Shown one piece after another: positions 11,655 to 21,789 of a stretch of DNA of 64,000 nt (within the stretch, counting starts at the first letter, position 1; each line of letters begins with the position of its first letter). Below the pieces are notes generated by a model. It did no database searches. It was not told the origin of the DNA and saw only the letters and a list, made by a program, of their open reading frames with translations. Source of the stretch: Delphinus delphis (Eukaryota; Chordata; Mammalia; Artiodactyla; Delphinidae); the NCBI RefSeq assembly GCF_949987515.2, contig NC_082702.1:56265600-56329599 (forward strand), written 5' to 3'. The position numbers were made by a program, and so were the translations under genes.

Positions 11655-11777
11655 CTTATTTATTTATGTGGCTGCACTGTGCGGCATGAAGGATCTTAGT
11701 TCCCCAACCAGGGATCGAACGCTCGCCCGCTGCAGTGGAAGCGCAAAGTCTTAACCGCTGGGCCGCCAGGGAAGTAC
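11655..11777 (-). mobile_element. CHR-family SINE, short antisense copy
   Basis: Minus strand: 'acttccctggcggcccagcg' head, B box 'cgttcgatccc', then 'tggttggggaactaagatcc' and a short (AAAT)n tail seen as 'ttatttattta'. It is the short form without the CHR-1 body. Confidence 0.9.
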
Positions 11778-11814
11778 CCCCCTCCCCCCCACCCCCACTT
11801 TTTAATTCTGAAAA

Positions 11815-12435
11815 CTTTCAAGTATTTGGAGAAGTTGAAAGGGCAGTGCGATGATCACCTGTATAGCCACCACCTGGTTTCAGCAATTTCACATTTGGCA
11901 TATTTATGTTTTCTCTCTCTCTATGGAATGTGTATACCATCTCAGAGGATTGCCTTTTAATTCCAGCTGTACTGAGGTATACCTGATGTACGATGAGTCA
12001 TATATATTTAAAGTGGACAATTTGATAAGCGTTGACCTATGTTTACACTCATAAAACCAAGATAACGTACAGACCCATCACCCCAAGGTTTCCTCAGGCC
12101 CTTCTGCAGTCCCTCCCAATGCACCCCACCCCTGGCCCGTGGCAACTACTTCCTGTCATTAGAGATGAACCTGCATTTTCTAGAATTTTATACCAATGGA
12201 ACTACATAGTTTGTGCGGCTCTTAGGGGGAGGCTGGCTGCTCTCCTACAGCATAATTATTTTAAGGTCCGTCTACGTCACGGCAGGTGTCAAGAATTCAT
12301 TCTGTTGCCTGCGGAGCAGCGTGACATTGTATAGATATACCGCTATTTCTTTATCCACTCCCACGTGGGCGCTGGTTCCAGCTTCTGGAGATGACAGAGC
12401 TTCTGGGAACATTTGTGTACAAGTATTTACACGAA
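11815..12435 (-). mobile_element. L1M fragment, antisense
   Basis: The text 'ccagctgtactgaggtatac', 'gacccatcaccccaaggttt', 'tagaattttataccaatgga', 'ctttatccactcccacgtgg' and 'gaacatttgtgtacaagtat' follows, in order, the antisense 3' part of mammal-wide L1 elements. The first 130 bases (11815-11940) match a neighbouring L1M segment and may be a separate piece. A related piece resumes at 12600. Confidence 0.75.
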
Positions 12436-12599
12436 CAGATGCTGTGGTAGGCAGAATGAACCCCTAGCCCAAAACGTTCATACCAATTCCCCTAGAATCT
12501 GTAAATGTATTATCTCGTGCAGCAAAAGGGACTTTTGCAGATGTGATTAGGGTTATGGACCTTAAGTCAGCAAGATGATGCTGGGTTATCTGGGTGGGC
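12436..12599. mobile_element. Old interspersed repeat, possibly MaLR-type LTR
   Basis: The bases 'ggcagaatgaaccc', then 'gcaaaagggacttttgcaga' and 'gtgattagggttatggacct', echo a widespread old mammalian repeat with a MaLR-like 'ttgcagatgtgattaag' block. The family could not be fixed by eye. Confidence 0.4.
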
Positions 12600-12925
12600 C
12601 TGACCCCTGGCAACCACTGATCTTTTTACTGTCTTCATAGTTTTTTTTTTTTTTTTTTGCGGTACGCGGGCCTCTCACTGTTGTGGCCTCTCCCGTTGCG
12701 GAGCACAGGCTCCGGACGCGCAGGCTCAGCGGCCACGGCTCACGGGCCCAGCCGCTCCGCGGCATGTGGGATCCTCCCGGACCGGGGCACGAACCCGCGT
12801 CCCCTGTATCGGCAGGCGGACTCCCAACCACTGCGCCACCAGGGAAGCCCTGTCTTCGTAGTTTTGCCTTTTCTAGAATGTCAAACAGTTGGCCTCATAC
12901 GGTAGGCAGCTTTGAGAATCGGTTT
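12600..12925 (-). mobile_element. L1M fragment, antisense, split by a SINE
   Basis: Left part 12600-12644 reads 'ggcaaccactgatcttttta'; right part 12866-12925 reads 'gccttttctagaatgtcaaa' and on. Joined, they follow the antisense L1M order. The CHR-2 SINE at 12645-12850 sits between them, so the L1M piece is older than the SINE. Confidence 0.75.
12645..12850 (-). mobile_element. CHR-2-type SINE, antisense
   Basis: Minus strand: 'gggcttccctggtggcgcag' head, B box 'ggttcgtgccc', 'tccggagcctgtgctccgca' body, then an A run. A 15-bp target-site duplication (tgtcttc, then a or g, then tagtttt) lies at 12630-12644 and 12851-12865 with one mismatch. It is inserted into an L1M remnant. Confidence 0.95.
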
Positions 12926-13490
12926 GTAGGAATTCACAGAAGCACAGAGTTAAGGACCACGTTGAACACAACGAACAACAAAAGTAACCACAACAAATAC
13001 AGCGAAATTCTTCTGGCTTCCCTGCGCCCCACGGAAGTCTAGATTCGCATCCTCGAGTTGCTGTTCTTACTTCCCCTTTCTCAGAGTCTGTGCTCCCTTC
13101 ATGGAACAGATGGGCCCAGCTCCCTCCGCAGGGAGCATTTTGATGGAGCGCGGCCACCACCCTCATTACTAAAGATTAAAACAACAAAACAGAACGAAAC
13201 CTGAGGTCTCCCGACCATTTCCTCCTTCAAAGGTGGAGAGCAGCACATCAAAACCAGAAGATGAACCAGAAGGTTGCTGGTGGGTTCTAGAAAACTCCAA
13301 CCACAAGGATGAACAAGAATGAACTGAGTTATATAAGAAGTTGGTTTAAATGTGCTCTGGTTTGGGGTGTGGGCTCTATCGGGTGAGCCGTTGTGAAACG
13401 TCCTTTTCTCGGAGAGCACCTGGGGCCACTCCCCTCGTGCTCGGGGCCACGGGGCGGGGGAGGCAAGCGCTCTCCTGACACAGACACCCT
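12926..13490. other. Unassigned non-coding DNA
   Basis: No gene or repeat is recognised. Minus-strand frames at 12873-13166 and 13099-13500 overlap each other and lack domains. Confidence 0.45.
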
Positions 13491-13505
13491 CCAGCATCAT
13501 TTCTT

Positions 13506-13800
13506 TTTAATTTTAGTTTTTTTAAATTGAAGTATAGTTGATTTACAATGGTGTGCCCGTCTCTGCTGTGCAGCAAAGTGACTGAGCCATACACACATAT
13601 ACATTGTTTTTTCATATTCTTTTCCATTATGGTTTATCACGGGAAATTGGATATAGTCCCCTGTGCTCTACAGGAGGACCTTGTTGTGTATCCATCCTCT
13701 GTGTAATAGTTCGCATCCACCGACCCCAAACTCCCAGTCCGTCCCTCTCCCTCCCCCCACCACCCCCCTTGGCGACCACAAGTCTGCTCTCTATGTCTAC
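13506..13800 (-). mobile_element. L1 3'-end fragment, antisense (artiodactyl/cetacean type)
   Basis: It reads 'ttaaattgaagtatagttga', 'gctgtgcagcaaagtgactg' and 'atagtcccctgtgctctaca', which is the antisense 3' UTR of the same L1 type seen in sense at 38189-38890. A probable 15-bp target-site duplication starting ccagcatc lies at 13491-13505 and 13801-13815, with some mismatches. The copy is strongly 5'-truncated (about 295 bp). Confidence 0.88.
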
Positions 13801-13815
13801 CCAGCATCTCTTTCT

Positions 13816-15007
13816 GAACATCCTTCTGAGATTTTAAATGGGATGCCAGGACTTCAGAGGGCTTCCTTGGGAAGGTGCCTGTGGCACCCTGGCTCCCAGC
13901 CGACATGCGGGGGCTGCAGAGGTGACGGAAAGGGAAACCCACCTACCCACGGGCTACGCGTCTATCACATGCTGAGATGCTAGTTGTTACATCATGCTTC
14001 CCTCCACGCCGGATCCGCCCTGGTGGGAAGCTAGATCCCTTTTCCTGAATGTTAGCTCCCGTACAAAGTCCCTGACCGAACGTCATCATCGCTAAAGGTC
14101 CCCCCAGTGCTCTGGGCTGGCGCAGGTGGCCCATGGCGGCAGCTCTACTGAGAAAATGGAAACAAACCGGCTAATCTGGTGGCAGAAGAGACGTGGTGGC
14201 GTCTCCCCTCGGAGCTGTGGGATTGGATTCTTCCAGGGCCCCGCTGTTCCCTGTTCTAAGTGTGGACTCTTTCGAAGCTGCACGAACCTTTTCAGGTGCC
14301 TTGGGACTGGGAGCTGAGGAATGGGTTCCTTTAACAAGTGTCTACAGAGCCGGGGTGCACCAGGCCCTCAGGGCGGGGACGCGGTAGGAGCTGAAACAGA
14401 CACAGAGCCTCCCTTCCAGAACCTCCACTCAGGAGGGGAAGACAGACCCTGGCAAACGCACAAGCCGCACCCCCAGCGGGAGCAAAAGCAAAGCAGGCAG
14501 GGTGCCTGGGTGCACCTCTTAGGGTCTCCAAGGACCAGAAAGGGGTTCTGGGGAGGACGGCCGTCAGGAGGGGCTGCCCAAGCCGTGGGAACAGATGGCC
14601 GCTGCCCAGGGGTTATGATGCTGGGACCCCTGGAAACGTCTGCCTCCAGATCAGCTACCTTCAGAGGTTCCTGGAGACACGCCCTAGTTTCTGGGGTCTC
14701 ACCTGTGCCCCTGGCGGGCCCTGGGCACTGTGCTGGGCAAACTGCAAAGAGGCCCAAATCCCAGCCACCGCCCTGGGAGTGCAGCTGGGAGGCGAGTGTG
14801 GACAATGGAGAAATCATTCCCCCAGAGGGATCAGACCCAACAAGGTATACGGATCCCGGAGGCCCAGCTTCGGGGCTCAGCTTCTGGGGTGTTGGCACCA
14901 GGGCCTGCTCTCTGCTGCTCCCCTCCCATGGTTTGGGGCAGCACGTGGGAGCCAGGAACCACCTGGACCAGGGTGTGGGCAGAGAGGGGGCACCCGGCTG
15001 CGGCCAG
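13816..15007. other. Unassigned GC-rich non-coding DNA
   Basis: No recognised repeat. Two long frames overlap on opposite strands (14321-15022 plus, 233 codons; 14368-15027 minus, 219 codons). Neither shows a domain, and both are proline- and glycine-rich, as expected from GC-rich DNA. An exon is possible but unsupported. Confidence 0.4.
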
Positions 15008-15215
15008 GACACCTGCGTTTGAGTCACCTTTGTCCCGAAGCAGTTGTGGGGCCTGGGCTGGTCCCTTCACCCCTCTGACTCTCAGTTTCCTCATCTGTAA
15101 AGTGGGGAGAGCTCTTCTCGCCAGGTGGGTGTGCAAGATGGAAGCCACAGGCCTCTTGAAACTTGTGAATCTGAAGTGAGACGTACCCTGAGTGTGAAGT
15201 ACTCAGCAGAGTTCA
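15008..15215 (+). mobile_element. MIR SINE
   Basis: It contains 'ctctgactctcagtttcctc' and 'atctgtaaagtggggagagc' in the MIR order, followed by a diverged 3' side to 'gtgtgaagtactcagcagag'. Confidence 0.8.
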
Positions 15216-15237
15216 AAGACTTGGGGCAGAAAACACG

Positions 15238-15298
15238 TTTGCAGTTGCTGCCCTTCCCGTGGATGAAGCAGAAAGTGTTCGAATTCAGGAAATAGCTC
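15238..15298 (-). repeat. Arm 1 of a 61-bp inverted repeat pair
   Basis: Its reverse complement matches 16742-16802 at 56 of 61 positions (two transversion-free blocks and five single-base differences). The shared core includes 'gagctatttcctgaattc' and 'cttcatccacgggaagggca'. No repeat family is recognised. Both arms happen to read as an open frame, but the neighbouring bases do not extend the similarity. Confidence 0.85.
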
Positions 15299-15299
15299 A

Positions 15300-15632
15300 C
15301 TGGTAGTTTTTCAGTGTTGGATTTACATGTTTATTTACATTTCTTTTTTTTAAAATCTTGTGGCCGCACAATGCGATATGCAGGATCTGAGTTCCCCAAC
15401 CGGGGATTGAACCCATGCCCCTTGCGGTGGAAGTGTGAAGTCTTAACCACTGGACTGCCAGGGAAGTCCCGGGTTTACATGCTAAAGTGGTAACATTTTG
15501 GTTTTACTTGGGCTAAATAAAATGTTTTATTAAAATTAACTTCTCTTGTCTCCTTCTACTCCTGTCAATGTGGCTGAGAAAACTTTTAAATGACACGGGC
15601 TCACATTACATTTCCATTGGGCAGCCTGGTCC
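15300..15632 (-). mobile_element. Charlie-type hAT DNA transposon remnant, antisense, split by a SINE
   Basis: Right part 15484-15632 reads 'ggttttacttgggctaaata', 'ttttattaaaattaacttct' and 'cattacatttccattgggca'. This is the reverse complement of the Charlie-type element found inside the stack at 48738. The left part before the SINE (15300-15331) is short and less certain. MER5A begins directly after it. Confidence 0.65.
15332..15470 (-). mobile_element. CHR-family SINE, short antisense copy
   Basis: Minus strand: 'gggacttccctggcagtcca' head, B box 'ggttcaatccc', then 'cggttggggaactcagatcc', ending in an A-rich tail seen as the T run near 15342. A near-match (gg, a or g, then tttacatg) at 15319-15329 and 15471-15481 is the likely target-site duplication inside the Charlie remnant. 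Confidence 0.9.
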
Positions 15633-15800
15633 AGAACACGGGCTACATGTTGGAACCACCTGGGAGCTCCATAAGCCACTGAGCCACCCCTAGAGGATCT
15701 GATTTAACTCTCCTGGGGCATGGGCCAGGCATTCGACGCTTTCAAAGCTCCATGGGTGATCCTTATGTCATTAGAGTATGGGAGCCACTGCTGTAGAGCT
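15633..15800 (+). mobile_element. MER5A-like hAT element
   Basis: It shows 'gttggaaccacctgggagct', 'agaggatctgatttaactct' and the closing 'gagccactgctg', the order of MER5A. Divergence is high. MER5A is a non-autonomous hAT-Charlie relative of early mammals. Confidence 0.75.
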
Positions 15801-15904
15801 CCAGTTTCTGCAGTAGGTGTCCTCACAACCCCAATGACAAGTATGATTGCCCAGGACTGTGCGTGCGGCACGGCCAGGGAAACAGAGATTATGAGGGTAC
15901 CTGT

Positions 15905-16078
15905 CAGGTGCACCTGTCTCAGCTGTTTGCATCCATCAGCTCATGTAATTGTTACAGTTACCCCCTAAGATACGGACTGTGTCACCCCCATCTTACTGAT
16001 GAGGAACCTGAGACAGGAAGTCAGTTCCCAAAGTCACATGCCTAGGAAACAGCAGACTAGGATTTGAACCTGTGCTTT
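15905..16078 (-). mobile_element. MIR SINE, antisense
   Basis: The text 'cccatcttactgatgaggaa', 'cctgagacaggaagtcagtt' and 'aggatttgaacctgtgcttt' is the antisense MIR core in order. A run of about 14 C follows at 16085. Confidence 0.85.
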
Positions 16079-16274
16079 CTCCACCACCCCCCCCCCCCGC
16101 CCCCGTGGGGAATGCTGTGAGTCCCAGCTCACAGAAGCAAACAGAGTTTAGGAGTTCACGCTCCTCAGAGGCTAGGGGAGGGTGAGAAAAGTAACGAGAT
16201 GGCCAGAGCACGTGGCTCAGGGGCTGGTACGTTGCAAGTACCAGCAAGGGTGTGATTTATATCATTAACCTAAA

Positions 16275-16366
16275 CCACCATCATCACCACCATCACCACC
16301 ATCACCACCACCGTCACCACCATCAGCACCATCTTTATCACCATCACTATCATCATCACCATCACA
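16275..16366. repeat. (CAC/CAT)n trinucleotide repeat
   Basis: About 30 CAY triplets with a few interruptions (CGT, CAG, TTT). One frame reads as a histidine run, but that frame has no homology on either side. Confidence 0.95.
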
Positions 16367-16741
16367 GAGCCCTGGTCAGTGTTTCTTGCCTTCTGCCTTT
16401 CCAAATCAGCTGTGTACAGTGGGGGCAGTGTTGATGCAGTGGGAAAAGTAATCAAATTCTTAGGAGCTACGATATTTAGAGGGTGGGGTGAGGTAATCTT
16501 TTGGATTCCAATCCCTAGCCGTGATTAGAATTAGATCAGTAGGTAGCAACACAGGGCCTCTGACTGTAGTCCTGATTGCCCTTCCATTCTGCTCAGGGAG
16601 AGCAAAGCTGTTATTCCAGGGGAAAGCTGATTATAGTTTTGCAATAAGATAATTGCTCTTTTGAGGGAGCGTTGGTCCTGGCATCTTCAGAAATAGCTCC
16701 AGAGCCATGGACTCAGTGGGTGTTGTTCTCAGAACCAAGCA
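16367..16741. other. Unassigned non-coding DNA
   Basis: No recognised gene or repeat between the CAY repeat and the second inverted-repeat arm. Confidence 0.4.
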
Positions 16742-16802
16742 GAGCTATTTCCTGAATTCTAACACTTTCTACTTCATCCACGGGAAGGGCAACGATTGCA
16801 AA
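16742..16802 (+). repeat. Arm 2 of a 61-bp inverted repeat pair
   Basis: It pairs with 15238-15298 (92% identical in reverse complement). The arms are separated by about 1.44 kb that contains a SINE, MER5A, MIR and the CAY repeat. The family is unknown. Confidence 0.85.
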
Positions 16803-16914
16803 ACTCTGAGCCTCGTTCTGAGGAGCATGGGTTTAATTAAAAACATGCCTCATCGGGCTGATGAGGAAACTGTCACTGTGATGGGCTCAACCTGGAGGAG
16901 AGGCAGCAAATGAG

Positions 16915-17090
16915 CATAAAATGAAAAGCCAGGAGATCAGGGTTCGAGCCCTGGCTTTGCTGCCTCTGACCATGCATCCTTGGGCAAGTCTCTCTTTGAG
17001 CCCCAGTTTCCTCATTAAAAACGAGAATAGTAATATATTGATCCAAATTTGACAGGGCTCTTGTGAGAACAGACAGAGATGAAAAACTTC
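16915..17090 (+). mobile_element. MIR SINE
   Basis: It has 'ggttcgagccctggctttgc', 'ccttgggcaagtctctcttt' and 'agccccagtttcctcattaa' in MIR order. Confidence 0.85.
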
Positions 17091-17145
17091 TGAACTTCAA
17101 GACCCAGTGTTAATTATCCCCATTAAAAGTATATATATGTATTAT

Positions 17146-17230
17146 TCAAAGTGCTGTCCAATAGAACTCACTGTGATGATGAAAATGTTCTGCATCTGTG
17201 CTGCAGGTCACAATGAACCATGGTCTCAGA
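17146..17230 (+). mobile_element. Charlie-type hAT element, 5' end
   Basis: It starts 'caaagtgctgtccaatagaa', a hAT-Charlie terminal repeat, and continues 'ctgtgatgatgaaaatgttc'. The downstream part could not be followed. Confidence 0.65.
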
Positions 17231-17849
17231 AGCGCAGCCATCCATCTCCCCTCAGGGGCCCAAGGTGGCTGCCACAGTTCCAGCCCTCACACACAGCACA
17301 ACAACCTCCGGTGCCATTCCCTGGCTCACCCTGGCTGGAGAGCATTTGATTCATGGAGATACACGGGAGAGCACATGCCATCACAGCACAGCCTTCCAAA
17401 AACAACCTGTGAACATCTCTGTGACAACATGCCTTCTGTTTCCTAACGTTTTACAGACATTAACGTGCGCCTTGTAAAATATTGAGGCTGGGCTGGGGGA
17501 CTCGGGACGTTTAGGTACGACAGCCTGATCTGCAGAGGAGGAAGCCGATGCTCAGAGGTGAAGGGCGCTGCTGAGGCCTCACTGTGAATCTGCCTGCAAG
17601 AGGCCTGGATGTGAGGGTCCAGGTGGACAGCATGAGATCAGAACTCAGCCTTCCTGTCTCCCATGTTGACAGAAGTGCTCCCTTTCCCGACCACCTCTGA
17701 CTGGTGTGACCTGAGGATCTTTCCTAAACAGCAACCACGCTGGACCCACTGGGAGAAAGCCACGGGAACCTGCTATCTGGGGCCTCAGGGCACCACGAGG
17801 CTGCGTCTCTGGGGTGCGGGCTCCCTCTGGTGGATAGCCTGAGAATTGC
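17231..17849. other. Unassigned non-coding DNA
   Basis: No secure repeat or gene. An antisense MIR-like 'gaggaggaagccgatgctca' lies near 17535. Frames in this span are short and overlap. Confidence 0.4.
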
Positions 17850-18030
17850 ACAATGTTCCCTCGGGGTCCTCAGCAATTTCCCAAGCGAGACTTAAGAAAC
17901 AGCTGAAGAGCTTGCTAAAATGCAGATTTCAAGGCCCCGTCCTCAGGGATTTGGATTCAGCAGCTCTGGGAAGGGCCTGGAAATGTGCATTCTAACTAGC
18001 ATCCGGGGTGACCACGGCTCCCCAGCATTT
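17850..18030 (+). mobile_element. MER5A/MER5B-like hAT element
   Basis: It contains 'gcttgctaaaatgcagattt', 'tttggattcagcagctctgg' and 'gaaatgtgcattctaactag', the MER5 order. Confidence 0.8.
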
Positions 18031-18074
18031 TAGGGGGAGGGAAAGCACATGTGTGCCTGTGGCGTCTGAAGACC

Positions 18075-18255
18075 AGGATGATAGTCTTGCTGTGTGGCTT
18101 TGGGCGAGGCATGTTCCCTCTCTGGGCCTCTGTGTCCCCATCCACAGAGCAGCAGTTTGGACTGGAGAGGGAGGCGCAAGAGCGGCCTGTTACTTCCTAG
18201 CTACGGACTCTGCCCTTCTGGGCCTACGTCTCCTCACTGTAAAATGGGTACCACA
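18075..18255 (+). mobile_element. MIR SINE fragment(s)
   Basis: The text 'tgctgtgtggctttgggcga', 'ccctctctgggcctctgtgt' and, further on, 'cctcactgtaaaatgggtac' fits MIR. The second 'ctgggcct...ctgtaaaatggg' block suggests two partial copies end to end. Confidence 0.7.
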
Positions 18256-18282
18256 AAAGCTCTTCCTGGACTCTTAGGGCAG

Positions 18283-18440
18283 CAGTGCTTCTGGACTCTC
18301 ACAGGCATATGAGTCACGCAGGATCTTGATAAAATGCAGGTTCTGATGGAGTAGGTCGGTCCCGGGGCCTGAGACTCTGCATTTCTAACCAGCCCCCAGG
18401 GAAGGCCAGCGCTGCTGGTGCACAGGCCACAAGGGTTTAA
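18283..18440 (+). mobile_element. MER5A-like hAT element
   Basis: It has 'gataaaatgcaggttctgat', 'ggagtaggtcggtcccgggg' and 'gactctgcatttctaaccag' in MER5A order. This is the second MER5-like copy in the same orientation within 0.4 kb. Confidence 0.85.
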
Positions 18441-18573
18441 GAGATCAAAGGAGACAGCACGGGGAAAAGGTGTCTCATACATCTTAAGGGTTTATCATTG
18501 GGTGACTGTATTCTCTGGTTGAAGAGCTTGGGAAGTGCTCTTGGAGGCTCATAGTGTAGACTGGTGTGTTAGG
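18441..18573. other. Unassigned non-coding DNA
   Basis: Short spacer without a recognised element. Confidence 0.4.
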
Positions 18574-18703
18574 TTAGCATGTTGAATTAGCATATTAAAT
18601 CAGCATGTTGAACTAGCCCGCTAAATTAGCATATTAATTCAGCACACCGAATTAGCATATTAGATCAGCATGTTGAATTAGCATATCAAATTAGCATGTT
18701 AAG
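18574..18703. repeat. 13-bp minisatellite, 10 copies
   Basis: Ten consecutive 13-bp units of the form ttagcatRttRaa fill 130 bases exactly. Copies alternate roughly between gttgaa and attaaa endings, giving a 26-bp higher-order period. Units starting 'tcagcatgttgaa' recur exactly at two places. The array is AT-rich and codes for nothing. Confidence 0.93.
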
Positions 18704-19391
18704 AACAACGCCCCCTGGACGCTCCTGGAGACTGCTGCCTGATTAGTCTCCTTGATGCACCTGCCCTCCCTCTGCTGGGAGCCCACTTCCCCGCTGGCCT
18801 GGCTCGTCCTACTCACCCTGGAGGTCTCCGCTTCCTCCTCTAAGCCTTCTGTCTTCCCCAAACTGGATGGGGGCCATACCCCTTTAGTGCCCCAAATGTC
18901 CTCCTCATAGCACTTTTCTCACTGCACTGGATTTGCCTTGTGCAAGCACAGGGACTGGCCGTGTCAGAAGTTCACATCGTGTGCCCGGGCCAGGCTTATG
19001 GGGCTGAATCACGACATGTGGGATCAATGAAGGAACGAGACAGGCCTTGTGGCCTCAAACCCTTTCAGGCGGGAGATGATTCCTGACCTGTACGCTTTGA
19101 CGTGGTGTAAAGACACCTGGGATGAAGCTAGACTAGGGTACATACACACGCACACGCATGCACATGTGGTGAACACGTGCAGATTCACTGTAGAATGCTT
19201 TCAAGTGTCAATCAAGAGACCTGAAAAGCATGCGTCTTTGGAACGGTTTACTTAGCTACCTAATCTTTGAAAAATATAATTTTCAGATTAGCAAATTCTG
19301 AAAAGACAAACACTGCCTGTTAAGACTGAGCCCAGAAAGAGAAAGAAACCTGGGAGAGACCGGGGAGAGCATCTCAGCTCCCACTGGATGG
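18704..19391. other. Unassigned non-coding DNA
   Basis: No recognised repeat or gene. A short imperfect (CA)n lies near 19140-19165. Confidence 0.45.
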
Positions 19392-19625
19392 GCCAACAAC
19401 GTGGGCTCTGGAGACAGAGGACGTGGCTGTGTGATCCTGGGAGAGCTGCTCCACCTCTCTGGGCCTCCGGTTTCCCACCTCTAGGACGGGGACAGAGAAG
19501 GGCCTCCCTCCCGAGGCCGCGAGAGGACCGAGTGAGGCGATGCAGGCAAAGCTCTCACGTGGTCCTGGCTCTCAGTCAGTGTCTGACAAACGCTAGTTAT
19601 GAGTGTATTTATTGTTACCGCTCGG
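19392..19625 (+). mobile_element. MIR SINE, near full length
   Basis: It shows 'cgtgggctctggagacagag', 'tgtgtgatcctgggagagct', 'cacctctctgggcctccggt' and a 3' end around 'cagtgtctgacaaacgctag'. The order and span match a nearly complete MIR. Confidence 0.85.
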
Positions 19626-19829
19626 TGGAATGCCTGCCTTGGTTTCTAAGTACGGTTTAATTGGACGAGACTTGACATGGAAACTGAATTGGTGCCTTTT
19701 GCACAATAGAGAGGATGAAATGACAGCAGAGCTGGCTCCAGGCTGGTGCCAACGCCTCTGCTTCTGCGATCCTGGGAGTGGCCATCTCTTTGGCCTCAGT
19801 ATCTCCAACCACAACATGAGAGGGAGGGA

Positions 19830-20400
19830 AAAATGGCTAAGAGAAAAAGGCAGACAATACCAAGTGCTGACGAGGAGGTGGAAGGGCCGAATCTCATACC
19901 GTTTGCTGGGAGTGACATTTGCAACAAGTGTTTTGGAAAACTTTTAGCCATGGCTACTAGATCCATCCCCTATGACCCGGCATCTCCGATCCTGGATACA
20001 CACGCAAGAGATATGTAAACAGGTTCCCCCGCAGACACAGACAGGCAAGGTCACAGCAACGCCGCTCATTTCAGACAAAGCTGGGAAGCGCCCCAGTGCC
20101 CATCGATGGGACATGAAGGAGTGAGCTCTAGGCTGTGCATACGGTGGGCTAGGCCACGGCAGTGAGAGTGAGCGAGCCTGCCACAGGCTATGGCACCTGT
20201 GGCTTCCACCAACGTAGTGTTCAAAACACGGTCCAGGCCGCAGAGAGCGCACACCGTGTGATTCTATGATGTCAAGTGCATCTGCTCTCAGAAGTCAGGA
20301 GAGTGGTTACCTTCCTGGGCATGGGGGGGGCGTGGCCACCAGGGGATGCAAAGGGTGTTCCTCCTGCTTTTTATACGGTACGTTACACTTGGGTAAAACG
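19830..20400 (+). mobile_element. Diverged L1M 3' fragment
   Basis: The segments 'gatccatcccctatgacccg', 'agtgcccatcgatgggacat' and 'gtgtgattctatgatgtcaa' parallel the L1 text '...accatatgacccagcaattcc...aatgtccatcaacaggtgaatgg...tatgattccatttat'. It is very diverged, so an old copy. Confidence 0.65.
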
Positions 20401-21624
20401 TTTACACTGAAACAAGGAAGGGTCGACGACATGGTCTGAGGGCCATTCCGGCTCTGCTGTCCCTGGTGCTCTCATCCCACCCCCCTGCTTCCTTCTCTCA
20501 GAAGGGCTCAGCCCCCAGGGAAAGGTCCCAGCGGGAGGGAGGGGACTCCTTGCTTGGGGTTTGACACAGCTTTCTGTGGACGGAGAGATGATTAAGGGCT
20601 GAATTTCCCTGCAGGGAAGACACGGGTCTGATTTGGGGCTCCACAGTGGTTTCCTTGGCAACCAGCTGTTGTCAGAGAAACAGAACAATGTGAGAACACG
20701 ACACGGTCAGGCAAGGAAAGACCCTCTGGGGGACTCACGCACACAGAAAAGCAAGAGGAAGCGGTCAGAGTCCACGCTGGGCAAGCGGCCCAGAGGCCGG
20801 CCCACCTCCCTGTCCGCCCCTGGAATTTTCGCGTTAATCACGTGTTTGCAAATCCCATGCCAACCTCTTCTCATTGACAGATATGAGCTACTATGATCTC
20901 AGAGCTGTGTTTCCCAAAAAAGCAGTCGTGGGGGCTATGATGAAATATAACTCATCCGCCCAGATCCCCAGCGCGGAGGTCAAACATGACCACATTACAT
21001 TTTTAAAATGTAACCACTTACGCTCAACTTGTCCTTATTTGCTCCAAGTCTGGTATCACCTCTTAAAGACCCTACTTCCCCGTTGTCCTAGAGCTTTGGA
21101 ACGCGTTCTCGGTGCCAGGCGGAGGTCAGGCTGCCTGCACCGGGCAGGAGAGAGGGTGGGAACAAGCTTGACGCCCGGCCCGGGTGCAGCTGCTGCTCCA
21201 GGGGTGGCCACATGGTGTCACTGCTGAACACCGGGTTCGCACAGCCTGAGGGACCCTGGCCCTCTGCTGCAATGGTAACCGCCCCCCACCCCACCGGAGG
21301 CCCCGGGCCAGAGCTCTTGCAATCCACACTCCCCGGCTCAGCCTTTGTTCTCCCAAGGGCCACACGGCGCCAGAGTGACTGGGTCCAGAGGTGCTTCTAG
21401 ACTGGCCAGAGAGGGGACGCGGCCGCCGCGATGCCACACAGCCAGAAGGACCAGACTCCTAAAACACACACGCACACACACACAATACACACACATTGTG
21501 GGTAATGTGGAAGTGTGAGGGGCAGATTTATTCTAAGGTATTTTAGGGATGGCGCTGCTCCAGCTAAAGATTCCTGCAAAAACCCCTGGTGGAAACAAGG
21601 ACGGGATCTCCATGGGTTAGGAGA
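20401..21624. other. Unassigned non-coding DNA with a short CA repeat
   Basis: No recognised gene. A short imperfect (CA)n lies at about 21461-21494. Frames on both strands near 21088-21440 overlap in GC-rich sequence and are treated as chance. Confidence 0.45.
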
Positions 21625-21735
21625 AAAACCGGGCTTCTGAGCTAGGTATTTTTGTATTCAAATCCTGGTTCTGCAAAATTCTTGTGCGGACTCTGGGTAC
21701 GTTGTTTCACTCTCAGAACCTCGTAAGATGGATAC
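21625..21735 (+). mobile_element. MIR SINE fragment
   Basis: It contains 'gtattcaaatcctggttctg', then 'actctgggtacgttgtttca' and 'ctctcagaacctcgtaagat', a diverged MIR core. Confidence 0.65.
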
Positions 21736-21789
21736 TGGAAGCGACCATAAATACTTCTCCTTCAGGCCCTCAGCCCCGAACACCCTCTC

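Noticed and set aside
15238..15300. Conserved exon encoding the SYFLNSNTF peptide
   Set aside because: Similarity between the two arms stops at the arm ends and no splice signals or homologous protein were recognised; kept only as a repeat pair.
16252..16434. Histidine-rich small protein
   Set aside because: It is a simple CAY repeat read in one frame, with no homology on either side.
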